Positions 1-8,542 of a DNA stretch of 64,000 nt are shown here, piece after piece. The stretch comes from Streptomyces platensis. Lineage in GTDB: Bacteria; Actinomycetota; Actinomycetes; Streptomycetales; Streptomycetaceae. The translations under genes and the position numbers were made by a program. Location of the stretch: contig NZ_CP023691.1 in assembly GCF_008704855.1 (NCBI RefSeq), forward strand, positions 868,001 to 932,000, given 5' to 3'. The notes under the pieces were generated by a model that was not told where the DNA came from, searched no databases, and saw only the letters and a list, made by a program, of their open reading frames with translations. The number at the start of each line of letters is the position of its first letter. Position 1 is the stretch's first letter.

Positions 1-1086
1 CATGGCGACCACATTGAGCAGCGCGATGCCCACGCCGATGACGGTCAGTTGGGGGTCATAGGTCCACAGCAGGAAGGCGTAGAGGATGACGACGATGCCG
101 TCCACGCCCGCGGCGGCGAGGTCACGGGCCAGCGTCTCGGCCACCGCGTCGTTGGACTGGAGCCGCTGGACCAGGTCGGCCGGGCTGCGCTGGGCGAAGA
201 AGGTGACCGGGAGTCTGAGCAGATGGCGCAGGAAGCGGGCGCTGGTGAGGGTGGAGGAGATGATGCGGCCGCGCAGCAGGTTCGCCTGTTGCAGGCCGGT
301 CAGTACGGCGGTCAGCGCGACCATGGCGGCCATCGACGCGAAGAGCGGCCCCAGCAGCGAGGTCTGGTTGCCGATCAGGAACATGTCGATATACGTCCGG
401 CTGAGCGCGGGCACCGCCGCACCGACCGCGACCAGCAGCAGGCTGGCGAGCAGCGCGGCCAGCAGGGTGCCGGTCGTGCCGCGCATCCGGGCGGGTACGG
501 CGCCGAGGACGCCGGGCTTGCGGCCGCCCTTGCGGAAGGATTCGCCGGGTTCGAGGACCAGGGCGACGCCGGTGAAGCTGGTGTCGAAGTCCTCCGTCGC
601 CACGAAGCGGCGGCCCTTGTCGGGGTCGTTGATGTGGACGCCGCGGCGGCCCATGCGGCGGCCCGTGCCGTCGTAGACGACGTAGTGGTTGAACTCCCAG
701 AACAGGATGGCGGGCGCCTGCACCTCGGCGAGCGCGGCCGGCTCCATCTGCATGCCCTTGGCCTGGAGTCCGTAGCTGCGGGCGGCCTTGAGCAGATTGC
801 TGGCGCGCGAGCCGTCGCGGGAGACACCGCAGGCGATCCGCAGCTCTTCGAGCGGCACATGCCGTCCGTAGTGGGCCAGCACCATGGCGAGCGAGGCGGC
901 GCCGCACTCCACGGCCTCCATCTGGAGGACGGTGGGGGTGCGGACGGTCTTCGTCTTCTTGGGCTTAGGGGCGGGCGCGGCCCGGCGGGTGCGGCGCGCG
1001 CCGGACGCGGGTTCCGCGCGGCGGCGGCCGCGGACCGGCGGCGGCAACTGCTGCTGCGGGGCGGCGGAGTCGTGCGGAGCGGTCAC
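1..1086 (-). CDS. C39-peptidase ABC exporter (bacteriocin type), partial at left edge
   Basis: Exports a double-glycine leader peptide while cleaving off the leader. The 362 visible residues hold an N-terminal peptidase C39 domain: catalytic Cys61 in VECGAAS, His134 in NHYVVYDG and a following HINDP motif. The first membrane-spanning part of an ABC exporter follows and continues past the window edge; the ATPase half lies outside. I chose the GTG start at 1086 because it overlaps the upstream stop codon by 4 bp (GTGA), which indicates translational coupling to the HlyD-like gene. Context and layout match the NHLM-type bacteriocin export systems. The likely substrate is the peptide encoded at 2070-2297. 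Confidence 0.9.
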   Translation of the reverse strand, partial: MTAPHDSAAPQQQLPPPVRGRRRAEPASGARRTRRAAPAPKPKKTKTVRTPTVLQMEAVECGAASLAMVLAHYGRHVPLEELRIACGVSRDGSRASNLLKAARSYGLQAKGMQMEPAALAEVQAPAILFWEFNHYVVYDGTGRRMGRRGVHINDPDKGRRFVATEDFDTSFTGVALVLEPGESFRKGGRKPGVLGAVPARMRGTTGTLLAALLASLLLVAVGAAVPALSRTYIDMFLIGNQTSLLGPLFASMAAMVALTAVLTGLQQANLLRGRIISSTLTSARFLRHLLRLPVTFFAQRSPADLVQRLQSNDAVAETLARDLAAAGVDGIVVILYAFLLWTYDPQLTVIGVGIALLNVVAM

Positions 1087-1889
1087 GGCAGCAGCCAATC
1101 GATCGGGTGCTGCGCGGCCAGGTGGACGGCGCCACTGGCCGGCGTCATGGAGTCGACGGCGTACGGCGGGCCGTCGGAGGTCGACCAGGCGTAGCCGGAT
1201 TTGCTGTGCGGGGCGGCGTCGAGCTGTACCAGGACCGCGACGGGCTGGCCGTGCTGCGAGAACTCCTCGCCGAGCTGGCTGCTGCCCAGGAAAGTGCTGA
1301 TCCGCTGGCGGGACTGGGCGGTCCTGCCGACCGCTTTGACCCGGCCGCGCAGCACGCCGTACTGCTGGGTCGGCACGGACTGGACGGTGAGGTCGACGGA
1401 CGCGCCGACGGGGACGGTGGCGCCGCTCCCGGCCGGTACGTACAACGTCGCCATCAGGGGGTCATCGGCCCGGGCGATGCGTTCCACGGAGGCCACATCC
1501 GCTCCGGTCGTGACGACGGAGCCGATGGTGGCGACCATCGTGGTCAGCCGGCCGGCGGCGAGCGTACGGACGACGGTGGTGCCCTGGGCGGTACGCACCC
1601 TCAGGACGGGGGTGTGGGCGGCCACTCGCTTGCCCTCTTCCGCGAGGACGGCGGTGACCTGGCCCGCGACGGGACTCTGGAGGACGTAGCTGCCCTGGCC
1701 GTGGGTGAGGATGCCGGGTGCGTTCAGGGTGGACGACACGGTGCCGGTCACCGCCCATACACAGGCGGCGATCACGAAGAGGACCGTGACGGTCAGCACG
1801 AGCCAGCCCTGGGGGCGGGCGAACCGCACCGGAAGATCGATCTCTTCGGGCGATTGCAGTTTGGAAAGGGCCTGTTGGCGGAACTGCAC
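1083..1889 (-). CDS. HlyD-like secretion (membrane fusion) protein
   Basis: A 268-residue membrane fusion protein that partners the adjacent C39 ABC exporter. It has a short cytoplasmic N-terminus, one membrane segment at about residues 29-50 (LVLTVTVLFVIAACVWAV), then a biotinyl/lipoyl-like half motif (SPVAGQVTAVLAEEGKRV) and a beta-barrel region typical of the HlyD/NHLM secretion-protein family. GTG start with GAGGGA upstream. It overlaps the exporter gene by 4 bp and lies about 180 bp downstream of the precursor gene, separated from it by two strong hairpins. The protein is shorter than classical HlyD because the coiled-coil hairpin is reduced, as expected in a Gram-positive without an outer-membrane partner. 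Confidence 0.85.
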   Translation of the reverse strand: MQFRQQALSKLQSPEEIDLPVRFARPQGWLVLTVTVLFVIAACVWAVTGTVSSTLNAPGILTHGQGSYVLQSPVAGQVTAVLAEEGKRVAAHTPVLRVRTAQGTTVVRTLAAGRLTTMVATIGSVVTTGADVASVERIARADDPLMATLYVPAGSGATVPVGASVDLTVQSVPTQQYGVLRGRVKAVGRTAQSRQRISTFLGSSQLGEEFSQHGQPVAVLVQLDAAPHSKSGYAWSTSDGPPYAVDSMTPASGAVHLAAQHPIDWLLP

Positions 1890-1938
1890 GACACTCTTCC
1901 CTCAACTGCAACGATCTGGTTCGGACGGGTGGCGGCCG

Positions 1939-1980
1939 GTGCCCCGGAGGCCCGGACGAAGCCGGGCGGTTCCGGGGCAC
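1939..1980 (-). terminator. hairpin between precursor gene and export genes
   Basis: Perfect 10-bp arms (GTGCCCCGGA / TCCGGGGCAC) with further pairing inside (GCCCGG/CCGGGC). It lies in the leader of the HlyD-like gene and could be an attenuator or an mRNA-stabilising structure. No T-run follows. Confidence 0.55.
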
Positions 1981-1987
1981 TCGGCCC

Positions 1988-2020
1988 GGCAGGTCGGCAA
2001 GGAGGGGGCGCCGACCTGCC
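1988..2020 (-). terminator. hairpin downstream of bacteriocin precursor
   Basis: Perfect 11-bp arms (GGCAGGTCGGC / GCCGACCTGCC) around an 11-nt loop, starting 50 bp past the precursor stop codon. Partial termination here would give more precursor mRNA than exporter mRNA. Confidence 0.65.
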
Positions 2021-2069
2021 GTTGTCACCGTTCAAAGCCGGCTGTGCCGCTCAGCGGCACAGAAGGGGC

Positions 2070-2297
2070 TCAGAGACCGGCGACCAGGCCCGTGGCGGTG
2101 CCGACGACGCCCGCGGTGTCGGTGCCGGCGACACCGTCGACCAGGCCGGTGGCGGTGCCCACGGCGCCCGAGACCGGGGCGATGGAGTCAACGGTGCTGG
2201 TGGCGGTGCCGACCACGCCGCCGACGAGGCCACCGGACACGTTGTCCAGGTCGCTGTCGGAGATTTCCTGCGTCTGAACCTGGGGGGTGGAGTTCAT
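2070..2297 (-). CDS. Double-glycine leader peptide precursor, Cys-free Gly/Val/Ala/Thr-rich core
   Basis: A 75-residue peptide with a leader of about 23 residues ending in DLDNVSGG, a classic C39-protease cleavage site. The core of about 52 residues is rich in Gly, Val, Ala and Thr and is built from an imperfect repeat (VVGTATSTVDS, AVGTATGLVDG, VVGTATGLVAG). It contains no Cys, so a lanthionine product is not expected; automated pipelines often call such peptides type A2 lantipeptides because of the leader alone. ATG start with GAAGGGA six bases upstream. Its position ahead of a secretion protein and a C39 exporter indicates it is their cargo. An unmodified class II-like bacteriocin or signalling peptide is the likeliest product; modification enzymes could lie beyond the left edge. 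Confidence 0.8.
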   Translation of the reverse strand: MNSTPQVQTQEISDSDLDNVSGGLVGGVVGTATSTVDSIAPVSGAVGTATGLVDGVAGTDTAGVVGTATGLVAGL

Positions 2298-3064
2298 GAT
2301 GATTCCCTTCGGATGAATATCTCGAAAAAGCTGCGCCCGAACCGTCCGGTGGGGGGCCCGGCCGCAGCAGCGGCAGTCGGGTTCCCGAAATCGGGAACCG
2401 GGGGGTGACTCCCGCAGTGCGAAGGATCAAAGCATGCAGGCGCGTTGCGCTGCTAATCGGGTAGCCGCCGATCCGGGCGATATCGCCCCGTCGAAATACC
2501 TGACGTGCACGCCCGTCCATGACTTGGTGGCAGCTTCTTCACATCTCCTCCGGTTTCTTTTCCGGGAGCTCGGCAAGCGCCCGTTCGGCGAACTGGACAT
2601 TCCGTCACCAAACCGCTGAGCCGCAGGTCAGCGTAGGGATGCGAAACGGCACAGCGTGTGCCGACTGCACATTCGGTGTGCAGATTCTTTGAAGACCGAC
2701 AATTTTTACGGCACCTCGGCGCGATACGGGCAGACAACTCCGGCACACGCTTGCGACGCAGCCGCGCCGAATGTTGCCAGGGCATTAATTGCGCCCGATT
2801 CGCCCGGAGTTCATGGGCCTTATTGGTGGTGCTGAACGTATGGAATGGACTCATCGACGCCATCCGTATGTCATTTCTGCGGAAACGGATCAGGAACGGA
2901 TCGAGTGACCGGACAACGGACATAACCGCATAACGGAGCGCCTTCGGACCCGTCGGTAATGGGCGATTGGCACCACCGCACCGGCAGCCCGGTGGCAGCC
3001 GCCCACCGGGTGGGGCACCGTGAGAATCGACGCTGCGGGGCCGCGCCCCGGGAAGGAGCCGTAC
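2298..3064. other. Non-coding interval with a relatively AT-rich stretch
   Basis: Holds the precursor promoter region with the palindrome at 2380-2399. From about 2440 to 2940 the sequence is less GC-rich than the coding regions and third-position GC bias is absent in every frame. An open frame at 2658-2933 (+, 91 residues) has no coding-like codon use and no convincing ribosome binding site, so I did not call it. Nothing else is recognisable. Confidence 0.5.
2380..2399. promoter_or_regulatory. Palindrome upstream of the precursor gene, probable operator
   Basis: Perfect inverted repeat with 9-bp arms GGTTCCCGA / TCGGGAACC and a 2-bp centre, about 83 bp upstream of the precursor start codon. 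It could equally be a short hairpin in a leader transcript, but the very short centre favours a dimeric regulator site. Confidence 0.5.
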
Positions 3065-4096
3065 GTGGAGCCCGTGGAGGCGCTGGAGCGGATCGCCTTT
3101 CTGCTGGAGCGGCAGGGAGCGGTGACCTACCGCGTCCAGGCGTTCCGTACGGCCGCGACGGTGATCGGCGCGCTGTCCGCCGACGAGCTGCGCACCCGTG
3201 CCCGCAGCGGCTCGCTGGCGCGGCTCAAAGGGCTGGGGCCCAAGACCACCCGGGTGATCGAGGAGGCGCTCGCGGGCGCGCGGCCGGAGTATCTGACGCA
3301 CCTTGAGGAGGAGACGGGCGGCCCGCTGGTCGAGGGGGACCAGGGGCAGCGGCTCCGTCAGGCGCTGCGCGGTGACTGCCATCTGCACTCGGACTGGTCG
3401 GACGGCGGCAGCCCGGTCGAGACGATGGCGCGGGCCGCCCGCGACCTCGGCCACACCTGGTGTGTACTGACCGACCACTCCCCCCGGCTCACCGTCGCCC
3501 GCGGACTGACCGCCGAGCGGCTGCGGCAGCAGTTGTCGCTGGTGGCGGAGGTGAACGAGCGGCTGGCACCGTTCCGGCTGCTGACCGGGATCGAGTGCGA
3601 CATCCTCGACGACGGCTCACTCGACCAGGAGCCGGAGCTGCTGGATCAGCTCGATGTGGTGGTCGCCTCGGTGCACTCCAAGCTGCGGATGGAGAAGGGC
3701 CCGATGACCCGGCGGCTGCTGGCCGCGGTCCGCAATCCGCTGGTGGACGTGCTCGGTCACTGCACCGGGCGGCAGATCACCGGCAAGCTGCGCCCCGAGT
3801 CGCAGTTCGACGCCGAAGAGGTCTTCGCGGCCTGCGCCGAGCACCACACCGCGGTGGAGATCAACTGCCGGCCCGACCGGTTCGATCCCCCGCGCCGGCT
3901 GCTCCGCCTGGCGCTGGAGACCGGGACCCTGTTCTCCATCGACAGCGACGCCCACGCACCGGGCCAACTGGACTGGCAGATCTACGGCTGCGCCCGCGCC
4001 GAGGAGTGCGGCGTCCCGCCGGAGCGGGTCGTCAACACCTGGACGGAGCGCCAGTTGGCCACCTGGACCCGGACGGGCCGGACCCCGCACGGCTGA
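3065..4096 (+). CDS. PHP-domain metal-dependent phosphoesterase with N-terminal Pol X-like HhH domain
   Basis: A predicted phosphoesterase of about 343 residues. The first 90 residues resemble the helical/helix-hairpin-helix start of family X DNA polymerases (LKGLGPKTTRVIEEAL). The rest is a PHP domain with its metal-binding motifs in order: HLHSDWSDG, LTDHSP, GIECDIL, VASVHS, GHCTGR, EINCRPDRFD and SIDSDAH. The polymerase nucleotidyltransferase core is missing, so this is a PolX-derived PHP protein and not a polymerase. I start it at the GTG at 3065 because GGAAGGAG stands seven bases upstream; an in-frame GTG at 3020 is the alternative. The role is probably in nucleotide or DNA end processing, inferred from the domains only. 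Confidence 0.85.
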   Translation: MEPVEALERIAFLLERQGAVTYRVQAFRTAATVIGALSADELRTRARSGSLARLKGLGPKTTRVIEEALAGARPEYLTHLEEETGGPLVEGDQGQRLRQALRGDCHLHSDWSDGGSPVETMARAARDLGHTWCVLTDHSPRLTVARGLTAERLRQQLSLVAEVNERLAPFRLLTGIECDILDDGSLDQEPELLDQLDVVVASVHSKLRMEKGPMTRRLLAAVRNPLVDVLGHCTGRQITGKLRPESQFDAEEVFAACAEHHTAVEINCRPDRFDPPRRLLRLALETGTLFSIDSDAHAPGQLDWQIYGCARAEECGVPPERVVNTWTERQLATWTRTGRTPHG

Positions 4097-4136
4097 CCGC
4101 TCTCCCGCCCCGCGGGGGCGGTACGCTCGCCTCCTC

Positions 4137-4805
4137 ATGGACACGCGCACGGAGTACGAGATGGTCGCCGTCCCGCCGGGGCGGGTCACGCTGTCGGACC
4201 GGCGGACGCGGCGCAGTTGGCCGGTCGAGCTGACCCCCTACCGGCTCGCGCCCTGTCCGGTCACCCAGGAACGCTACGCACAGGTCACCGGCGAGCGTCC
4301 GAGCAGCGCGCGGGGCGACCGCCTCCCCGTCGAGGGCGTCTCATGGTGGGACGCGGTCCGGTTCTGCAACGCCCTGTCCGCGCAGGAGGCGTTGGCGCCC
4401 GCGTACCGCCTGGACACCGACACCGAACGGATCGAGTGGGACACCTCCGCCGACGGCTACCGGCTGCCGACCGAGGCCGAGTGGGAGCACGCCTGCCGGG
4501 CCGGCACGACGGCGGCACGGTACGGGCGGCTCGACGACATCGCCTGGCACCGCGGCAACTCGCACGAGCGGATCCACGAGGTCGGCGGCCGGCAGCCCAA
4601 CGCATGGGGCCTGTCCGACATGCTGGGCAACGTGTGGGAGTGGTGCTGGGACGTCTACGACGCCGAGGTCTACGGCAGCTACCGGGTGCTGCGCGGCGGC
4701 GGATGGTTCGACGAGCGCTGGAGCTGCCGGGCCTCGGTGCGGCGCCGCAGCCACCCGACCTTCCGGATCGATGACGTGGGCTTCCGTATCGCGCGTTCCC
4801 TCTGA
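4137..4805 (+). CDS. SUMF1/formylglycine-generating-enzyme-fold protein
   Basis: A 222-residue SUMF1-fold protein, shorter than true formylglycine-generating enzymes (about 300). Family motifs include PVEGVSWWDAVRFCNALS, YRLPTEAEWEHACRAGT, GLSDMLGNVWEWCWD and the terminal RVLRGGGWF...FRIARSL. In sulfatase-activating enzymes the region after the GGS turn carries two copper-binding catalytic cysteines. Here the first aligned position is Asp (GGGWFDERWSC) and only the second Cys remains, so sulfatase activation is unlikely. SUMF1-fold proteins without the pair commonly act as hydroxylase-like or binding domains. It starts 40 bp after the PHP gene on the same strand. The function is otherwise open. 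Confidence 0.8.
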   Translation: MDTRTEYEMVAVPPGRVTLSDRRTRRSWPVELTPYRLAPCPVTQERYAQVTGERPSSARGDRLPVEGVSWWDAVRFCNALSAQEALAPAYRLDTDTERIEWDTSADGYRLPTEAEWEHACRAGTTAARYGRLDDIAWHRGNSHERIHEVGGRQPNAWGLSDMLGNVWEWCWDVYDAEVYGSYRVLRGGGWFDERWSCRASVRRRSHPTFRIDDVGFRIARSL

Positions 4806-4828
4806 CGGGCGGTGCTCCGGCCTCACCG

Positions 4829-6187
4829 TCAGGCGGGGCGGGGTGCGGTGGACGGCAGCTCCGCCGCGGTGGCCGGGGTGAGGCGCAGCGCCACCACGTA
4901 CGCGACGACCACGGCGACGATCACCAGCGGCATCACCGTCAGACCGCTCTTCCCCAGCAGCAGCGTGGCCAGCAGCACCGAGGTCATCGGCAGCCGGAGC
5001 ATGGCCACACACATCGCGCCGATGCCCATCGCGAAGCCCGCGGTGAGCGACAGACCGGGCAGGTGGGACAGCACGACACCGCCCGCCGCACCGAGGAACA
5101 GCGCGGGGAAGATGGGGCCGCCCCGGAAGGCGCTCAGCGACGCGCAGTACGCCAGACCCTTGCACAGGATGAGGAGCAGCAGCGCGCCCACCGTGTAGCC
5201 GGCGCTGTCCCGGAACAGCGACCCCAGCGCCGACTGGCCCGAATAGAGCATCTCGGAGGCGGGCTTGCCGGTGGCCGCGGCGAACGCCATCGCCAGTACG
5301 CCCACGACGAGGCCCATCACCACCGTGGCCGGTACCCGGTGCCGGACGACATGCCCCTTGAGGTACAGCGCCGAGCGCCGTATGCCGGTCGCGGCGAACC
5401 CGGCGGCCAGCCCGATGACCAGCGCCCAGCCGAACTCCGGGATCGTCGGCCCGGCAGCCCGGGGGATGTCGTGCAGCGCGAGCGAGTAGGTGCCGAGCCC
5501 GGTCCAGTCCCCCAGCCCGGTGAAGATCAGTGCCCCCAGGCCGGAGGCCAGCAGACCGGGCACCAGCACGATCCCCAGCATCGGGCCGCCCAGCCCCGAC
5601 ACCTCCATCAGCAGGAACGCGCCCAGCAGCGGGGAACCGAGCAGGGCGCTGATCGCCGCGAAGCTGCCGGCCGCGCCCACCGCGGCGGCTGCCTGGGCCG
5701 GCAGGTTCCGGTTCAGCAGCCGTACGGCGCCCACGGCCAGCCCGCCGCCGAGGGCGATGAGCGGTGCCTCGGGGCCGAGTACCACGCCGAAGCTGAGGGA
5801 GGTCAGGGCCGCGAGGAACACACCGGGGAGCGCGGAGAGCGGGGGCGCCCCCTTGAGCGCCAGCCCGTCGGCCGGCTCATGGCCCCCGCCGCCGGGGAGG
5901 TAACGGACGGTCAGCCCGACGAGGAGACCGGCGACCAGCAGCATCGGGACCGGCCACCAGAGGGGGGTGCCGGTGAAGCCGAGGGCCCGCGGCAGATCCT
6001 GGTAGATCAGCGGTTCCAGCTCGTGGACCAGCGCGAGAAAGCCGAACGCCACGGCGCAGACCGGGAAGCCGATCGCGCCCGCCACCAGCAGAAGCTTGAG
6101 ATAGCCCCGGGTGCGCACCAGCGCGTAGGGATCCTGCGGCGCGGTGGTCGGTGCTCCGCCCACCGGGCCGGCCGGGCCGACCGACAT
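4829..6187 (-). CDS. ClC-family chloride channel/transporter
   Basis: A 452-residue polytopic membrane protein of the ClC family with about ten hydrophobic helices. The selectivity-filter region GVVLGPEAPLIALGGG (about residues 133-148) carries the gating glutamate in the GPE motif (family consensus GREGP). A later GxFxP-like element appears as FRGGPIFPALFLGAAGG. No C-terminal CBS domains are present, as is usual for compact bacterial ClCs. It moves chloride or another small anion across the cytoplasmic membrane; sequence alone does not separate a channel from a Cl-/H+ antiporter. It converges on the SUMF1-fold gene, with a weak inverted repeat between them. Confidence 0.88.
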   Translation of the reverse strand: MSVGPAGPVGGAPTTAPQDPYALVRTRGYLKLLLVAGAIGFPVCAVAFGFLALVHELEPLIYQDLPRALGFTGTPLWWPVPMLLVAGLLVGLTVRYLPGGGGHEPADGLALKGAPPLSALPGVFLAALTSLSFGVVLGPEAPLIALGGGLAVGAVRLLNRNLPAQAAAAVGAAGSFAAISALLGSPLLGAFLLMEVSGLGGPMLGIVLVPGLLASGLGALIFTGLGDWTGLGTYSLALHDIPRAAGPTIPEFGWALVIGLAAGFAATGIRRSALYLKGHVVRHRVPATVVMGLVVGVLAMAFAAATGKPASEMLYSGQSALGSLFRDSAGYTVGALLLLILCKGLAYCASLSAFRGGPIFPALFLGAAGGVVLSHLPGLSLTAGFAMGIGAMCVAMLRLPMTSVLLATLLLGKSGLTVMPLVIVAVVVAYVVALRLTPATAAELPSTAPRPA

Positions 6188-6331
6188 GCGCCTCGCCTCC
6201 TCGGAACCGGGGCTGCCCCGGCGCCCGCCCGGGCCGCCGCGGTGCCGAGCCTGCCATGGCCGCTCCGGGCGGGCACCCCGGGCGCGGCCGGGCGGGGCAC
6301 GCGGCGGGTCCGGCCCTCCGGCGGCAGTTGC

Positions 6332-7240
6332 CTACCCCTGCGAGGCCGCCGCCTCCCGGAGGGCGGCGAGCACCGGGCGGAACAGCGGGTGCTCCTCGGC
6401 TCCGCGGCGTACCGCGGCGAAGACCCGGCGGGTGGGGGCCACATCGTCGACGGGGCGGACCACCACCCCGGTGAGGTCCATGTCGCGCAGCGCCGAGCGG
6501 GGGACGAGGGCCACGCCCGCCGCGGCCGAGGCGAGCGCGACGACGGCGCGGAAGTCGTCGGAGGTGTGCTCCAGGCGCGGCTGGAAACCGGCGTATTCGC
6601 AGGCCAGGACCACCACGTCATGGCAGGGGTTGCCGGGGTAGGGGCCGATCCAGGGGTCGCCGGCGAGATCGGCCACCGCCAGCCGGTCCGTATCGGCGAG
6701 GCGGTGGCCGGGCGGCAGGACCGCGTCGAACGGCTCGGCGTAGAGCGGGACCCGGGTCAGCCGCGGGTCGTCGGCGCCCGGTGCGCCCCGGTATTCGACG
6801 GCCACCGCCACATCGACCTGCCGGTCGAGGACCATCAGCAGGCTGGCGTCGCCCTCGGCGTCCTGGACGTGGACCCGGATGCCGGGGGCGGTGCGGGCGA
6901 GGGCGGTGAGCGCGGGCGCGACGACCAGGCCGATGCCGGTGGCGAAGGCCGCGACGGTCACCGTGCCCGCCTCGCCCGAGCCGTAGGCGGCGAGCTCGGA
7001 CTCGGCGCGCTCCAGCTGTTCCAGGACGGCGTTGGCGTGGGTGAGCAGGATGTCGCCCGCGGCGGTCAGCCGGACGCCGCGGGCGCTGCGCTCCACCAGA
7101 CGGTGGCCGGTCTCCTGTTCCAGGGCGGCCAGCTGCTGGGAGACCGCCGAGGGCGTGAGATAGAGCGCGGCGGCCGCGGCGGTGACCGTGCGGTGGTCGG
7201 CCACCGCACGGAGGATGTGCAGCCGTCGTGCTTCGATCAT
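6332..7240 (-). CDS. LysR-family transcriptional regulator
   Basis: A 302-residue LysR-type regulator. The N-terminal winged helix-turn-helix (about residues 1-60: LHILRAVADHRTVTAAAAAL, SAVSQQLAALEQETG) is followed by a LysR substrate-binding domain. It is transcribed in the same direction as tdh and kbl and starts only 35 bp after kbl, so it may be the distal gene of that operon, or have its own promoter inside kbl. The ligand is unknown; control of the threonine-degradation genes is a guess from position. Confidence 0.88.
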   Translation of the reverse strand: MIEARRLHILRAVADHRTVTAAAAALYLTPSAVSQQLAALEQETGHRLVERSARGVRLTAAGDILLTHANAVLEQLERAESELAAYGSGEAGTVTVAAFATGIGLVVAPALTALARTAPGIRVHVQDAEGDASLLMVLDRQVDVAVAVEYRGAPGADDPRLTRVPLYAEPFDAVLPPGHRLADTDRLAVADLAGDPWIGPYPGNPCHDVVVLACEYAGFQPRLEHTSDDFRAVVALASAAAGVALVPRSALRDMDLTGVVVRPVDDVAPTRRVFAAVRRGAEEHPLFRPVLAALREAAASQG

Positions 7241-7275
7241 GCTTCCAGTCTCGCAGGAGCGGCCCGCGGGCGGTG

Positions 7276-8475
7276 TCAGCCCCCGAGCGCGGCCCTCGCA
7301 CCGATGAAGGCGTCGACCGCGCGGTTGACGTCCTCGGTGGAGTGGGCGGCGGAGAGCTGGACGCGGATCCGCGCCTGGCCCTGCGGGACCACGGGGTAGG
7401 AGAAGCCGATGACGTAGACGCCGCGCTCCAGGAGCAGCTCCGCCATCCGGGCCGCCTCGGCCGCGTCACCGATCATGACGGGGGCGATGGCGTGGTCGCC
7501 GGGGAGGATGTCGAAGCCCTCCTCGGCCATCCGCGAGCGGAACAGCGCGGTGTTGGCCCGCAGCCGCTCGCGCAGGTCACCGGCCGACTCCAGCAGGTCG
7601 AGCACCTTCAGCGAGGCGGCCGCGATCACCGGGGCGAGCGAGTTGGAGAAGAGGTACGGGCGCGAGCGCTGGCGCAGCAGGGCGACGATCTCGGCGCGGG
7701 CCGCGACATAGCCGCCGGAGGCGCCGCCGAGGGCCTTGCCGAGGGTGCCGGTGATGATGTCGACACGGTCCATGACCCCGTGCAGCTCGGGGGTGCCGCG
7801 GCCGCCGGGGCCGACGAAGCCGACCGCGTGCGAGTCGTCGACCATCACCATGGCGCCGTACTGGTCGGCCAGGTCGCAGATCTCGCGCAGCGGCGCCACA
7901 TAGCCGTCCATGGAGAAGACGCCGTCGGTGACGATCAGGGTGCGGCCGGTGCCGCCCGTGGTCGCCTCCTTCAACTGGCGTTCCAGATCGGCCAGATCGC
8001 GGTTGGCGTAGCGGTAGCGGCGGGCCTTGCACAGGCGGATGCCGTCGATGATGGACGCGTGGTTGAGGGCGTCGGAGATCACCGCGTCGTCCGGGCCGAG
8101 CAGGGTCTCGAAGACTCCGCCGTTGGCGTCGAAGCAGGAGGAGTAGAGGATGGTGTCCTCCTGGCCCAGGAAGCCGGAGATGCGCTGCTCCAGCTCCTTG
8201 TGGACCTCCTGGGTGCCGCAGATGAAGCGGACCGAGGCCAGGCCGTAGCCCCAGCGGTCGAGCGCTTCGTGGGCGGCCGCGACGACCTCGGGGTGGTCGG
8301 CGAGACCGAGGTAGTTGTTGGCGCAGAAGTTGAGGACCTCACCGGGGTTGCCTCCGGCGGTGACCGCGACCGTCGCGGACTGCGGGGTGCCGATGACGCG
8401 CTCGGGCTTGTGCAGACCGGCGGCGCGGATCTCCTCCAGGGTGCCGCGCAGTTCGTTGCGGACGGAGTCGAGCAT
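7276..8475 (-). CDS. kbl: Glycine C-acetyltransferase (2-amino-3-ketobutyrate CoA ligase)
   Basis: A 399-residue PLP enzyme of the alpha-oxoamine synthase family, of normal length for Kbl. It converts 2-amino-3-ketobutyrate and CoA to glycine and acetyl-CoA, the second step of threonine breakdown. Visible motifs are [15 protein letters not shown] near the N-terminus, the PLP-binding [12 protein letters not shown], and [16 protein letters not shown] with the Schiff-base lysine. ATG start with GGAGCC upstream. It follows tdh by 67 bp on the same strand, which fixes its identity over other family members such as 8-amino-7-oxononanoate synthase. Confidence 0.95.
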   Translation of the reverse strand: MLDSVRNELRGTLEEIRAAGLHKPERVIGTPQSATVAVTAGGNPGEVLNFCANNYLGLADHPEVVAAAHEALDRWGYGLASVRFICGTQEVHKELEQRISGFLGQEDTILYSSCFDANGGVFETLLGPDDAVISDALNHASIIDGIRLCKARRYRYANRDLADLERQLKEATTGGTGRTLIVTDGVFSMDGYVAPLREICDLADQYGAMVMVDDSHAVGFVGPGGRGTPELHGVMDRVDIITGTLGKALGGASGGYVAARAEIVALLRQRSRPYLFSNSLAPVIAAASLKVLDLLESAGDLRERLRANTALFRSRMAEEGFDILPGDHAIAPVMIGDAAEAARMAELLLERGVYVIGFSYPVVPQGQARIRVQLSAAHSTEDVNRAVDAFIGARAALGG

Positions 8476-8542
8476 GGGGGCTCCTTGAGATGCGTGAGAC
8501 GAGTGAGGCTGTCGTGCCCGGGAAGCGAACCGAGCCAGGAAT

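Noticed and set aside
2070..2297. Annotation of the precursor as a lanthipeptide
   Set aside because: The core has no Cys, so lanthionine bridges cannot form; only the leader resembles class II lantibiotic leaders.
2658..2933. 91-residue plus-strand open frame in the AT-richer interval
   Set aside because: No third-position GC bias, no ribosome binding site and no domain. It may be chance in non-coding DNA.
5063..7399. 778-residue open frame on the plus strand
   Set aside because: Antisense shadow of the ClC and LysR genes.
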